A DNA stretch of 64,000 nucleotides from Undibacterium_A arcticum (GCF_042660705.1 NZ_JBHSUQ010000001.1), one strand, 5' to 3'. Shown: positions 29,014 through 37,411, counted from the first letter of the stretch. Notes: generated from the letters alone by a model not told the origin. Program-made: numbers and translations.

Positions 29014-29053
29014 ATTAGTCCTACTGATTTAATAAGTCAACAGTCCGACTAAT
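29014..29053 (-). promoter_or_regulatory. PL operator-promoter
   Basis: 40-bp palindrome with 13-base arms of the form ATTAGTCnnACTG. On the minus strand TTGACT (29040-29035), 17 bases, TAATAT (29017-29012) form a promoter placed inside the operator, so repressor binding would block it. It is almost the same as the element at 31904-31943. Confidence 0.85.
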
Positions 29054-29091
29054 AAAAATTAAATATTTTTACGGCAGCAAAACAACAGGCG

Positions 29092-29112
29092 TAAAAAAAC
29101 CGCCGAAGCGGT
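29092..29112 (-). terminator. second of two tandem terminators ending the repressor operon
   Basis: On the minus strand ACCGC TTCG GCGGT followed by TTTTTT. Stable tetraloop. Confidence 0.8.
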
Positions 29113-29148
29113 CAGGTCGTGCGGGGGAGGACGTAAGGGTGGAGGACG

Positions 29149-29174
29149 TAAAAAAGCCCGCACGGGGCGGGCTT
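29149..29174 (-). terminator. first of two tandem terminators ending the repressor operon
   Basis: On the minus strand AAGCCCGC, five-base loop, GCGGGCTT followed by TTTT. With the second terminator it insulates PL from the lysogenic transcript. Confidence 0.85.
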
Positions 29175-29198
29175 CAGGTTTGTCAGGCAGAAAACTAT

Positions 29199-30225
29199 CT
29201 AGGCGGCTTCTGGCTGCAATTGAACAGAAATGACAGTTGCGGTAGTGATTTCGCCGCGCAATGAGTGTGCATTGATGCTGAGATAAACCGGCTGGCGGTC
29301 CCACTCTGCACTTTGAAGCATCTTGATTTGATCCTGTTGCAGGCTGTGGTCCAGAAAACTGGCCATGAATTCTTTGCTGTCGCTGACGCGCTTTATTCGC
29401 AGTTTGATTTCGTTTGGGTGCCGGAGATCGGTGGCGGTGATCAGGTAAGTCCCATTCAATTGCACTTCCTGTGCCTCGCTGCGCTTTGTAATGCCAATAA
29501 CCTTGGCCGTCGCGTTGTCCATCTCGACTGAATTGACGGTGAGGCTTTGCGTCACCCGTAGCGCGCACGATTTCGTTGCGTGCATCATCAAAGTCGGCTT
29601 GGGCATGTGCCAATTCAGGGGTATGTTTCAGGGCACGCGCAAATATTTCCAAACGCTTGGTTTCTTCCTGGCTGAGCGCCATCTTTGTCAGCGCCTTTTG
29701 TTCGATTACTTTGTCCTCGCTACGGTTCTTTAGATAGGCCTTATAGGCCAATAGGCTGGCGCCTGCGACTGCCACACCGACGATGGTGATTGCTAACAAT
29801 TCTGGAGTCATTTTATCCGCCACGGAGGTCGCCAGTTTTTCGGCGAATTTACCCAAGTCTACCGTAATTAGCGAGCTGCCGCTCTCTACTTTAGCCTTGA
29901 ATTGTAGATCTTGCCGCTCTTCTGCTGTCAGGCTTCGTGCATTGGTGGAATGATGAACGGTTCTGGCGTAAGTGCGGTTGATGGCATGCTGTATCTCTAC
30001 CAGTGCGCCTGCCATGTCGGGCGTGATCGTGCTGTCATAGCCATCGCCTTCGAGTTTAATTTCGATTAGCGGCCAATGGTCAAACTTGAGTGTGAAAGCC
30101 TTGTCACCTAATTGTTGGTCGAGCGCTTTTTGGAGTAAGTCGAACGCGTCCTTTTCGTTTTTTATGATGACTTCATTCAAGCCGATTCCCCCTGTGTATT
30201 TGAATTCATTATTGAAGATCAACAC
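29199..30225 (-). CDS. membrane protein of the repressor operon, frameshifted
   Basis: About 340 residues across a one-base shift near 29560. Residues about 1-140 are soluble and acidic (GDKAFTLKFDHWPLIEIKLE), one membrane helix follows (LLAITIVGVAVAGASLLAYKAYL), then a charged helix and, in the second frame, a beta-rich domain (VEMDNATAKVIGITKRSE to VISVQLQPEAA). A GTG at 30225 overlaps the nuclease stop; a TTG at 30180 with AGGGGG before it is an alternative. No known family recognised. The last gene of the lysogenic operon, in a place where lambda carries rex, suggests an exclusion function (inference). Confidence 0.7.
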
Positions 30226-30753
30226 CCATACCGCTTGCGCCCGTCGACCAGCTGGTAGCGACCACCGCGCGGGCCGGTGACACAGCCGAATCCATCAGCC
30301 ACATGCGTCACGACCGGATGCCGGAACTCCCACGGCGGCATAGGCTCTTTGTCAGCCCACAGACCACGCCGCGCGGCGCGCGCGGCATTCTCGACCGCTG
30401 GCAATGACGCATCCCTGTTGTATTTCGGATAGACCCATGCCATGCCGCGCTCAACTTGGGAGCGATTGGCGTCAATGCCGGCGCAAGTGACTCGCGCGAC
30501 GGTACGGACGTATTTGTCGATGGTCTGCGCCTGGTACCTCGCATCCTTACCCCAACACAGGTCAGAGAGCGACTGTTTCGAGCGCTGACCGAATGCCTGT
30601 TTCTTCTCCGGCGCATCGATGTCGGCCAGTCTGATTTTCAGCGGGGCCCGGTCCACGAGCAGCGTCAGTGTGTCGCCGTCAGCAATGCCGATGACTTGGT
30701 GGGCGTGAGCTGGCAGCATGCATACCAGTAGCAGGGCCGGGATGAGCTTTCAT
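30219..30753 (-). CDS. Secreted thermonuclease (SNase-like), start frameshifted
   Basis: Staphylococcal-nuclease-like (OB-fold) phosphodiesterase acting on DNA or RNA. Signature segments: GIADGDTLTL, KIRLADIDAPE, the catalytic Arg in VRTVARVTC region and GMAWVYPKY. The open frame starts at 30719, but one base less in the AAA at about 30747-30749 yields MKLIPALLLVCMLPAHA, a clean signal peptide with an AHA cleavage motif, starting at 30753. The mature enzyme would be about 155 residues with an extra C-terminal tail. It is in the repressor operon, so it should be made in lysogens and exported. Confidence 0.82.
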
Positions 30754-30755
30754 TA

Positions 30756-31070
30756 CTAATCTGACACCCCAGCAGCCTTGCAATCGGATTTTTCGGTGAT
30801 CTTCCAGACCTTATAATTTTCCTCATCTTTTGCCTGCAGATATGAGGCCGAGACCAATCCAGCCTGAGCACACGCATCCATCGCCGAACCGTTTCGCTTA
30901 GCAATTTGGTATTCGGCCACCGCTTCAGATGCGACGGTTTTCTCGATAGCTCGCAAGTCTTTGTCAGCCTGTTTCTCCATGCCGCCACCAAAAAAATACC
31001 AGACGCCGGCGGCAAGAATGACCAAGCCAAGGATCGCTTGTGTTGGGCTCGTTTTTTTATCTTCTGTCAT
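30756..31070 (-). CDS. small membrane-anchored protein of the repressor operon
   Basis: 104 residues: short cytoplasmic start, a helix ILGLVILAAGVWYFFGG (about residues 13-30), then a periplasmic-type domain with two cysteines (DACAQAG and KSDCKAAGV) that could pair. No catalytic motif. Similar phage proteins are of unknown function. It follows the repressor gene after 45 bases and ends next to the nuclease start. Confidence 0.7.
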   Translation of the reverse strand: MTEDKKTSPTQAILGLVILAAGVWYFFGGGMEKQADKDLRAIEKTVASEAVAEYQIAKRNGSAMDACAQAGLVSASYLQAKDEENYKVWKITEKSDCKAAGVSD

Positions 31071-31115
31071 GATTGCATCCCCATTTCGGCATCCTGGCGT
31101 GCCGCTGCGCCGACT

Positions 31116-31868
31116 TCAAAATACGTCTTCACTTTTCCAGACCTTGATGACACGGGCTAGCACTTCAAAATCCATATCTGGCGTAATTGTCCATGTCTCG
31201 AACTCGGGGTTGCGCGAGATCGCCCGTAGCCCGACGCCAGGCACCCGTTGAATGCTCTTTATGAAGCCCTCTTCACCGACGCGAAAAAAATAGACCGCAT
31301 CGGTGTCAACGCTCTTAACGCCGCGGTCTACCAGTAGGGGATCGCCAGGATTGAACATGCCGAGCATTGACGGCCCGAAACCGGTCACAATGCAAAGGTT
31401 TTCGACTCCACTGTGATTTCTTACATTCTTGCTGACCCATTCCGGCGTTACGCGCCAGCTGTGAATCTCCCCACGCAATCCTTGCAGCACAATTCCACGT
31501 CCCATTGACCCGCCAATTCCAAGATATTGCGGTATTTCGACATCATCTGAATTTGTTCTGGCAGCCGGCACTGCTGCGACTGTCGCCGGAGCTGCGTACT
31601 TCGCGGCCTGCTTTGCCAGGGTTTCGCTGAAATCAGACACCGCACACTCGATCATGGCGGCAATTTTTGTTGCCGCATCTAGATTCAGCGGGATTCTGCC
31701 GTTCAAATATTGACTCAACGCACTTTGCCCAAAGCCAAGCAATTCACTTGCCGTCTCTTGGGAAACCTTGTTCCCGCTATCGCGCTGCCTGTTCTGCCAT
31801 TCCTTAAATATTGACTTTAGTAAGGCGGCTTCGGCGCGTTGGCTTGGAGTTAGTGGGTTGGCTGGCAT
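31116..31868 (-). CDS. CI/LexA-type phage repressor
   Basis: Maintains lysogeny by binding the two operators; RecA-stimulated self-cleavage would induce the phage. The N-terminal helix-turn-helix is SQETASELLGFGQSALSQYL (about residues 37-56), and the C-terminal S24 peptidase domain has the catalytic Ser in GPSMLGMF and Lys in GFIKSIQRV. A cleavage dipeptide is expected between the domains; candidates lie in the IGGSMGRG region, but it is not the plain Ala-Gly. The ATG at 31868 is preferred because the 31904 alternative lies in the operator. 250 residues. Confidence 0.92.
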   Translation of the reverse strand: MPANPLTPSQRAEAALLKSIFKEWQNRQRDSGNKVSQETASELLGFGQSALSQYLNGRIPLNLDAATKIAAMIECAVSDFSETLAKQAAKYAAPATVAAVPAARTNSDDVEIPQYLGIGGSMGRGIVLQGLRGEIHSWRVTPEWVSKNVRNHSGVENLCIVTGFGPSMLGMFNPGDPLLVDRGVKSVDTDAVYFFRVGEEGFIKSIQRVPGVGLRAISRNPEFETWTITPDMDFEVLARVIKVWKSEDVF

Positions 31869-31903
31869 GGATTGCACGATATAAGCAAAACTAATCAATA
31901 TCA

Positions 31904-31943
31904 ATTAGTCTGACTGTTGACTTTATCAATCAGTCGGACTAAT
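31904..31943 (+). promoter_or_regulatory. PR operator-promoter
   Basis: 40-bp palindrome, arms ATTAGTCTGACTG and CAGTCGGACTAAT. TTGACT (31917-31922), 17 bases, TAATAT (31940-31945) make the rightward promoter inside it. The expected start of transcription, near 31952, almost coincides with the Cro-like ATG at 31953. The leftward repressor promoter must be in the same 85-base gap. Confidence 0.85.
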
Positions 31944-31952
31944 ATAATTGGC

Positions 31953-32129
31953 ATGAACCAATTCCAAATCATCAGAGAGCGCTTAGGCGTTACACAAGCC
32001 GCAATTGCAGATGCCATCGGGGTGACGCAGGGAAACGTGTCGCACTACGAGAAAGGGCAGACAGTCCCACCAGACGTTGCACGTCGTCTGATCGAATATG
32101 CCGAAACTCGGCCACGCAATTACTTTTAA
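31953..32129 (+). CDS. Cro-like helix-turn-helix regulator
   Basis: 58-residue DNA-binding protein: FQIIRERLGVTQAAIADAIG and VTQGNVSHYEKGQTVPPDVA form the classical helix-turn-helix, as in YdaS/Cro proteins. Divergent from the repressor and first in the rightward operon, it is the likely Cro equivalent that shuts off repressor synthesis. Since PR should start within a base or two of its ATG, the message may be leaderless. Confidence 0.88.
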   Translation: MNQFQIIRERLGVTQAAIADAIGVTQGNVSHYEKGQTVPPDVARRLIEYAETRPRNYF

Positions 32130-32142
32130 CGATGTGTATGGC

Positions 32143-32250
32143 ATGGACCAAGTTGCCCATCACGAATCCATCGAAGAAGCCACCCGCAAGCGCAACGGCG
32201 GCATCCGAACACACGGCGACCATCACGACCGAGACAACATCAGTAAGTGA
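32143..32250 (+). CDS. small charged early protein
   Basis: 35 residues, MDQVAHHESIEEATRKRNGG followed by a His/Asp-rich end. It starts 13 bases after the Cro-like gene. An overlapping 53-codon frame (32138-32299) exists, but its composition is less protein-like. Function unknown. Confidence 0.45.
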   Translation: MDQVAHHESIEEATRKRNGGIRTHGDHHDRDNISK

Positions 32251-32319
32251 TTTTTTGGCATGGCGATTTGTCATGCCTTTATTTTGTCCTTATCAATGAA
32301 TCAACACGGATCAATTCCA

Positions 32320-32721
32320 ATGAGTCAACTTGAACTGTCGATCAAACCACCGATGCAAGAGTTAGACACGGCAACGGTTGCCAAGCAGCCGACGCTTACC
32401 GGCTCGCTTATTTTGTGCCAAACGCTGGCTGGACTGGAAGACAAAGAACTGTGCGGCAAGGGCGGCGTCATCAACGAAACCGCCACGTGGTCGCGCATCA
32501 AGAGCGGCGCCAATCATTTCCCACAAGACCATTTGATCAAGTTCATGGACGTGTGCGGCAACGAGGCGCCGTTGATCTGGCTCGCGGATCGCCGTGGCTA
32601 TGTTCTGACGCCAAAAGAAACCGAATGGGAGCGTCAGTCCCGTATTGAGCGTGAAGGCCGACTGAAAGCGGAAGAAGAAAACCGTCTGCTGCGCTCGCTA
32701 CTGATGGGGAAATCTGCATGA
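32320..32721 (+). CDS. phage early regulatory-type protein (CII position)
   Basis: 133 residues from MSQLELSIKPPM. The segment SLILCQTLAGLEDKELCGKGG, WSRIKSGANHFPQDHLIKF and PLIWLADRRGY is a conserved prophage protein of Burkholderiales, followed by a Glu/Arg-rich helix. It resembles a helix-turn-helix regulator in layout and sits where CII lies in lambdoid phages; the role is inferred by position only. Confidence 0.65.
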   Translation: MSQLELSIKPPMQELDTATVAKQPTLTGSLILCQTLAGLEDKELCGKGGVINETATWSRIKSGANHFPQDHLIKFMDVCGNEAPLIWLADRRGYVLTPKETEWERQSRIEREGRLKAEEENRLLRSLLMGKSA

Positions 32722-32879
32722 ATATCCAATCCCGCAACGCCATCGAGCAACACGCCCGCGAAGCCTACATGAACGAGCAGGACGACAGCGCCTGCCGTTA
32801 TCCGTATGGCAGCACCGAACGCAATATCTGGATCGACGAGTTCGTCAAATGCGCGGAGCGCGAGGAGTTTGACGCATGA
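32718..32879 (+). CDS. small phage protein
   Basis: 53 residues beginning MNIQSRNAIEQHAREAYMNE, ending KCAEREEFDA. It overlaps both neighbours by four bases (ATGA), so it belongs to a tightly coupled early operon. Function unknown. Confidence 0.6.
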   Translation: MNIQSRNAIEQHAREAYMNEQDDSACRYPYGSTERNIWIDEFVKCAEREEFDA

Positions 32880-33106
32880 GAGCCGTCAACGGAGCCGGCT
32901 GGCAGGTCGAAATCTTGAACCATCCACATGGATGGACCGGCTGTTCACTCACTTTCAAAACGAGGGATGAAGCTAAAGCCGAGATGCCACTGCACGCGAT
33001 GCACCGGCCTGACCGCGACTTCCGCGTCTACGAAATTCTGACAGTGAAGGCGCCTGAGCCGACGCCAGCGGAAAAGCTATGGGCGCTGTTTGGAGTGGCA
33101 GCATGA
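32876..33106 (+). CDS. small phage protein
   Basis: 76 residues, MRAVNGAGWQVEILNHPHGW at the start, with FKTRDEAKAEMP and DRDFRVYEILTVK. ATGA overlaps on both sides. No family recognised. Confidence 0.6.
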   Translation: MRAVNGAGWQVEILNHPHGWTGCSLTFKTRDEAKAEMPLHAMHRPDRDFRVYEILTVKAPEPTPAEKLWALFGVAA

Positions 33107-33531
33107 CAGCATTGGTGGCCAATAGCGCCGAATCGCTGCAAAGCGCCATTGGCGAACTGCGCGATCTGTGGAATCGGCATAAGTTTCTGCGCATCAGCAT
33201 CAAGGCCGGCAAGGATCGCAGCATTCCCCAGAACGCGATTACGCATGTTTGGTATGAGCAGATTGCGCGCGAGCTGCGGGAAGATAACGCGCTCGGCTGG
33301 AAGTGTTATTGCAAGCTGCATCACGGTGTGCCGATCTTGCGCACCGAAGATGACGAGTTTCGCGGTACCTATGACGCCGTAATTAAGCCACTGAGCTACG
33401 AGCAAAAGCTGATCGCAATGCGCTGCTGGCCGGTTACTTCCTTGATGACCAAAGAGCAGCTAAGTAAATACGCGGAAGCGATCCAGGCTGATTTTGTGCC
33501 GCGCGGTGTGCGCCTGGAGTTCCCGGCATGA
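33103..33531 (+). CDS. possible NinB-like recombination protein
   Basis: 142 residues. It has features in common with the phage NinB/YbcN group: a RSIPQNAITHVWYEQIA segment with an (N/Q)-rich contact, then TSLMTKEQLSKYAEAIQ and a closing GVRLEFPA. NinB proteins bind single-stranded DNA and feed phage recombination. The similarity is by eye and moderate; the ATGA overlap with neighbours shows co-translation. Confidence 0.55.
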   Translation: MTALVANSAESLQSAIGELRDLWNRHKFLRISIKAGKDRSIPQNAITHVWYEQIARELREDNALGWKCYCKLHHGVPILRTEDDEFRGTYDAVIKPLSYEQKLIAMRCWPVTSLMTKEQLSKYAEAIQADFVPRGVRLEFPA

Positions 33532-33818
33532 GAATCCACGCCACCGCCGAAACATCGATCGCCTGCTTTCATGGCCGCGTCCAGACGATTTCTTCCGACC
33601 AGCAATCCCTGATTGTTTGCTGCATGGCGCCGAACAAAGACTACTCGATGCAGGAACTGGCGATCTTGACCGGCCTGCAGACGTCGACCCTGAGCGCACG
33701 CCTGTTCGAGCTGCGCAAATTAGGCACGGTCGAGCACGCAGCAAAGCGCCCATGCTCGATTTCCGGCGTGACGATCTGGCCGCACAAGCTGGCGTCTGAA
33801 CAGCTGGAGTTGCTATGA
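33528..33818 (+). CDS. winged-helix DNA-binding protein
   Basis: 96 residues. The central part YSMQELAILTGLQTSTLSARLFELRKLGTV is a winged helix-turn-helix. Likely an early regulator or a replication-linked DNA binder. It overlaps its neighbours by four bases on each side. Confidence 0.7.
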   Translation: MRIHATAETSIACFHGRVQTISSDQQSLIVCCMAPNKDYSMQELAILTGLQTSTLSARLFELRKLGTVEHAAKRPCSISGVTIWPHKLASEQLELL

Positions 33819-35371
33819 GCGAATTAATGGAGATCGTTGACGACACCCGCGAATTCTTTGCGCCAGTGTCGTCTGACGTGATCGACGGGCTACTCGCTCA
33901 GTACCAACAGCAGCGCAGCTACATCGACCACATAGCCGGGATAGCCTCGGGCGACATGGGCAACGCGATCAACTGGTTTATCGACGGCAACCGGGACCGG
34001 GCGTCACACATGCCAGCGGTCGAGCGCCTGTTTGCCCCCGCTGGCGCGATTGCCTCGCTCAATTCGCGCTACTGGTCCGACACGCTGGCGCTGACCGATG
34101 TCTACAGTGCCATGCCGCAGGCGCGCCGGGACGAGTGGAACAAGTCAATCAGCGACAAGGCGACGCCGGAATACACGGAAGACACGGTGCGATCGTCGCT
34201 GAATGGCTGGCTGGCCGACCGTTCAAAGTTCTTCGCTGAACGCGTTGATGGCATCTTCCGCAACTTGTCTGGCGATCACGTCACCAACTGCCCGCAAGGG
34301 TTCAGCAAGCGCATGATCCTTGCTTACGTGACCGAGAACGGCTACCACAGCACGTCGCGCGCTGGCCTGATCAACGATCTACGTGCCGTTATTGCGAAAT
34401 TCATGGGGCGCGATGAACCCGCTTGGAATGCGACCAACGTCATTGTCAGCATGGCACGCAAGCAGTCCGGCCAATGGCTGACGCTGGATGGCGGGGCGCT
34501 GCGGATCCGCTGCTACAAGATCGGGACCGCGCATCTCGAAGTGCATCCGGACATGGCATACCGGCTCAATCAGGTGCTGGCCGGCATGTACCCGCGTGCC
34601 ATCCCTGCCGAGTTCCGCACCAAACCGAAGAAGAAGGCCAAGGAATTCCAGATGATGGGCCGGCCGCTGCCGTTTGCGGTGCTCGACATTATTCGCGAGA
34701 TGCGCCGGGAGCGTGGCACGAACAATTACATGTTCGGCTATGGAACCAAGGAAAGCCTGGTAGCCAAGGAAGAGGCGCTTCGCGTCGTGATCGGTATCGG
34801 CGGCGTGTTGAGCAAGTGCGGCGGCATTGACTTCGAGTATGACCCGCAAGAGGCCATGAACGAGATAATCGCGTCGGGCTGCATTCCTGATCGAGTCGCG
34901 CATCAGTATTTTCCAACACCGGAGCTGGTCGCGCGCGCCGCCGTCGAAATGGCAGACATTGGCCCCGCGGACATCGTGCTAGAGCCGTCGGCAGGGCAAG
35001 GTGGTATTGCTGACTTCCTGCCGATGGCGCGCACGCGCTGTATCGAGATCAGCGAACTGCATTGCAAGATCCTCGCCGCGAAGGGCTTCGATGTTGCACG
35101 CGCCGACTTTATCGATTGGGCCGCTAAAACGGCCGATCGCTTCGACCGAATCGTCATGAACCCTCCTTTCAGCGATGGCCGCGCGCTGACGCATTTGCTG
35201 GCCGCTGCAGAACTGGTGGCGTCCGGTGGTCGCATCGTGGCTGTGCTGCCTGCCTCGCTCAATGGCAAGGACGTGCTGCCAGGCTGGTGCGTCACCTGGT
35301 CGGAAGTGTTCGAAGGGGAATTCGCCGGCACGAGCGTATCGGTTGTGATTCTGGCGGGAGTAAGGGTATGA
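33815..35371 (+). CDS. DUF4942-containing DNA N6-adenine methyltransferase
   Basis: 518 residues. The N-terminal 340 residues resemble DUF4942 (FSKRMILAYVTENGY), and the C-terminal domain is a Rossmann methyltransferase: HQYFPTPELVARAAVEMADI, the SAM-loop VLEPSAGQGGI, and catalytic VMNPPFSDG (NPPF). It probably methylates adenine in phage DNA as protection from host restriction. Frame intact; ATGA overlaps bind it to both neighbours. The DUF4942 part may give target specificity (inference). Confidence 0.85.
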   Translation: MSELMEIVDDTREFFAPVSSDVIDGLLAQYQQQRSYIDHIAGIASGDMGNAINWFIDGNRDRASHMPAVERLFAPAGAIASLNSRYWSDTLALTDVYSAMPQARRDEWNKSISDKATPEYTEDTVRSSLNGWLADRSKFFAERVDGIFRNLSGDHVTNCPQGFSKRMILAYVTENGYHSTSRAGLINDLRAVIAKFMGRDEPAWNATNVIVSMARKQSGQWLTLDGGALRIRCYKIGTAHLEVHPDMAYRLNQVLAGMYPRAIPAEFRTKPKKKAKEFQMMGRPLPFAVLDIIREMRRERGTNNYMFGYGTKESLVAKEEALRVVIGIGGVLSKCGGIDFEYDPQEAMNEIIASGCIPDRVAHQYFPTPELVARAAVEMADIGPADIVLEPSAGQGGIADFLPMARTRCIEISELHCKILAAKGFDVARADFIDWAAKTADRFDRIVMNPPFSDGRALTHLLAAAELVASGGRIVAVLPASLNGKDVLPGWCVTWSEVFEGEFAGTSVSVVILAGVRV

Positions 35372-35784
35372 ACCGATCACCGATGAAAAGATCGCCCTTT
35401 ACCCGCGTCGGGATCCTCGCGCAATCCAGCTTCCAGCGCACAGCACCTGCACGTAAGGTGAAATTGAAATCGAAACAGAGGGGCGTGACTGTCAACGAGC
35501 AGATGTATTGGGATCGACTTGCATCTGAAATAGGTTGCGTCGCTTGCCGCATTGCGGGCCGCCAGACGAGCAATTACGTGTCGATCCACCACATTGACGG
35601 CCGAACCAAGCCGGGCTGTCACAGCCTCGTTCTGCCCCTCTGCGCTGGCTGTCACCAGCAGGGCACCGGTAACGATAAAACCCTGGTCGCCATTCACCCG
35701 AACAAAAGCCGATTTGAAAAGCTGTATGGGTCGCAGCTGGAATTAAAAGCCAAGTGCGACGCGATTTTAGGAGTGGGAAAGTAA
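35368..35784 (+). CDS. Ref-like HNH nuclease
   Basis: 138 residues. A basic N-terminus precedes CVACRIAG, VSIHHIDGRTKPGCHSL and LPLCAGCHQQG, a zinc-bound HNH pattern like that of the P1 Ref superfamily, whose founder is a RecA-dependent nuclease. The end includes FEKLYGSQLELKAK, also typical. Probably a recombination-linked endonuclease; dependence on RecA is not visible from the sequence. Confidence 0.8.
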   Translation: MNRSPMKRSPFTRVGILAQSSFQRTAPARKVKLKSKQRGVTVNEQMYWDRLASEIGCVACRIAGRQTSNYVSIHHIDGRTKPGCHSLVLPLCAGCHQQGTGNDKTLVAIHPNKSRFEKLYGSQLELKAKCDAILGVGK

Positions 35785-36574
35785 TGGCTGGGGAATGGAT
35801 CAAGATGCGCACCAACCTCTGGGATGACCCCAGGGTGTCGCAATTGTGCGACCAGACTGGTGCTAGTGAGGCTGCAATCGTCGGCGCCCTGTACTGGCTG
35901 TGGTCCGCTGCTGATGAGCATACAGAAAATGGCGTCATGCCTGGATTAAGTACCGGAGCTATTGACCGCAAGACTGGTATCCGTGGCATTGGGGCTGCAC
36001 TGGTTGCGATCGGCTGGGTTGACGACACCGAAGGCGGCATCACTATTAACCACTTTGATGAACATAACGGCGCATCGGCAAAGAGCCGCGTTCTCACTGC
36101 AAAACGTGTCGCAAATCACAAAGCTAACGCTCAGGTAACGCTTCCACCGTTAGCGGAAGAGCAGGACACCGTTAGCACTGCGTTACCTAGAGAAGAGAAG
36201 AATAGAGAAGAAAGAAAGAAACAAAGTCAAAAACAACTACACCGCCTGACGGCGATCTGTTCATCGGGATTGATCCGCAGATCGTCACTGACTTCAAAGC
36301 CATGCGGACCAAGCAGCGGGCAGCCGTCACGAAAACTGCGATCGACGGCATCCAGCGCGAAGCCGGCAAAGCAGGGCTGAGCCTTGCTGACGCATTGACG
36401 ATCTGCTGTGAGCGCGGCTGGCGCGGATTCAAGGCCGAATGGGTGCTGCAGCCGAATCGGGCATCGCCGGCATCTGGGCCTGTCTCGCAACTGGGTCGCG
36501 CCGGCCAAGCTACCGCAGCCAATGCGCAACGACTGATCGAAAAAATGAGGGCCGAAAATGAACAAGCAAGCTGA
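35784..36574 (+). CDS. phage replication protein (O-like), frameshifted
   Basis: Joined across a one-base shift near 36222-36232 into about 262 residues. The N-terminal MAGEWIKMRTNLWDDPRVSQ and VGALYWLWSAADEHTENG form a winged-helix of the kind in phage replication initiators. The C-terminus (FKAMRTKQRAAVTKTAID) is a primosomal-type helical segment ending ENEQAS. It overlaps the next gene, a candidate helicase loader, which suggests an O/P pair. An origin may lie inside the gene; I see no obvious iterons. Confidence 0.7.
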
Positions 36575-37208
36575 TTTCGTGAAGTTCGTCACGCTCTTGA
36601 CCGGGATTGCCGACTACTACGGCAAGGAGTTGTCGGAGGGGGTCATTTCGCTGTACTGGCAAGGGCTGCAGCAGTACGACCTGAAAGCGGTCGAAAAGGC
36701 GCTGTGGGAGCATACACAGAACCCGGACAGCGGCCAGTTCATGCCGAAGATCGCGGACGTGACGCGCGGTCTGGCTGGGCGCACCACGGACCAGGCCGCG
36801 CTGGCATGGTCGAAGGTCGATGGCGCGGTGCGCCGGGTCGGCACCTATTCCGATGTCGTATTCGATGACCCGGTGATCCATCGCGTGATTGCCGACATGG
36901 GCGGCTGGATCAAGTTCGGCACGCAAACGGAGGACGAATGGCCGTTCGTTTCCAACCAATTCCAGACCCGCTATCGCGGCTACAAGCTGCGTGGCGAGGT
37001 GCCGGAATACCAGCCGGTACTGATCGGCATGTCGAACGCCTACAACGGTAAGGAGGGGTTCAAGAGCCAGCCGCCGATGCTGATTGGTGACGAGGCGAAG
37101 GCCAAGCAAGTATTGCTGGCCGGGACCAACGAGCAGTTGATTCAGATGCGGCTGGCCAGCGATTCGATCACCGATGGCGCGATCAAGCGGATCGGGACCG
37201 CAGCATGA
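36558..37208 (+). CDS. putative helicase-loader (P-like) replication protein
   Basis: 216 residues: FVKFVTLLTGIADYYGKELSEGV, LYWQGLQQYDLKAVEKALWEH and PDSGQFMPKIADV. This family is regularly found after phage initiators, and the N-terminal arrangement (few-helix bundle with DP..GQFMP) is shared with P-type proteins. The role in loading the host helicase is an inference from position. Frame intact. Confidence 0.6.
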   Translation: MNKQADFVKFVTLLTGIADYYGKELSEGVISLYWQGLQQYDLKAVEKALWEHTQNPDSGQFMPKIADVTRGLAGRTTDQAALAWSKVDGAVRRVGTYSDVVFDDPVIHRVIADMGGWIKFGTQTEDEWPFVSNQFQTRYRGYKLRGEVPEYQPVLIGMSNAYNGKEGFKSQPPMLIGDEAKAKQVLLAGTNEQLIQMRLASDSITDGAIKRIGTAA

Positions 37209-37411
37209 AGTGTATCGACTGTCAGCACGTCGATTTTCGTGCATATCCGAAACACAGTGCTGCCGGCGTAGCGCCCTGCAAACAGCAGGTCAAGCTACCG
37301 AGCGACTTCATTGTGTTTGAGAGCATGGATCATGACCGCCATTGCGCCAAGTTTGAGGCGGCGCCGGCGGATGTGGTGGCAAAGCGGATTACATGGAGGG
37401 CGAAACAATGA
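37205..37411 (+). CDS. small Cys-containing phage protein
   Basis: 68 residues with C-x2-C near the start (MKCIDCQHVDFRAYP), a Cys in VAPCKQQ and one in HCAKFE, a possible zinc site of four cysteines. ATGA overlaps on both sides. Known as a widespread phage hypothetical. Confidence 0.62.
   Translation: MKCIDCQHVDFRAYPKHSAAGVAPCKQQVKLPSDFIVFESMDHDRHCAKFEAAPADVVAKRITWRAKQ

Noticed and set aside
28312..29052. 246-codon plus-strand open frame over the PL region
   Set aside because: It runs antisense through target 2 and across the operator; no protein-like features.
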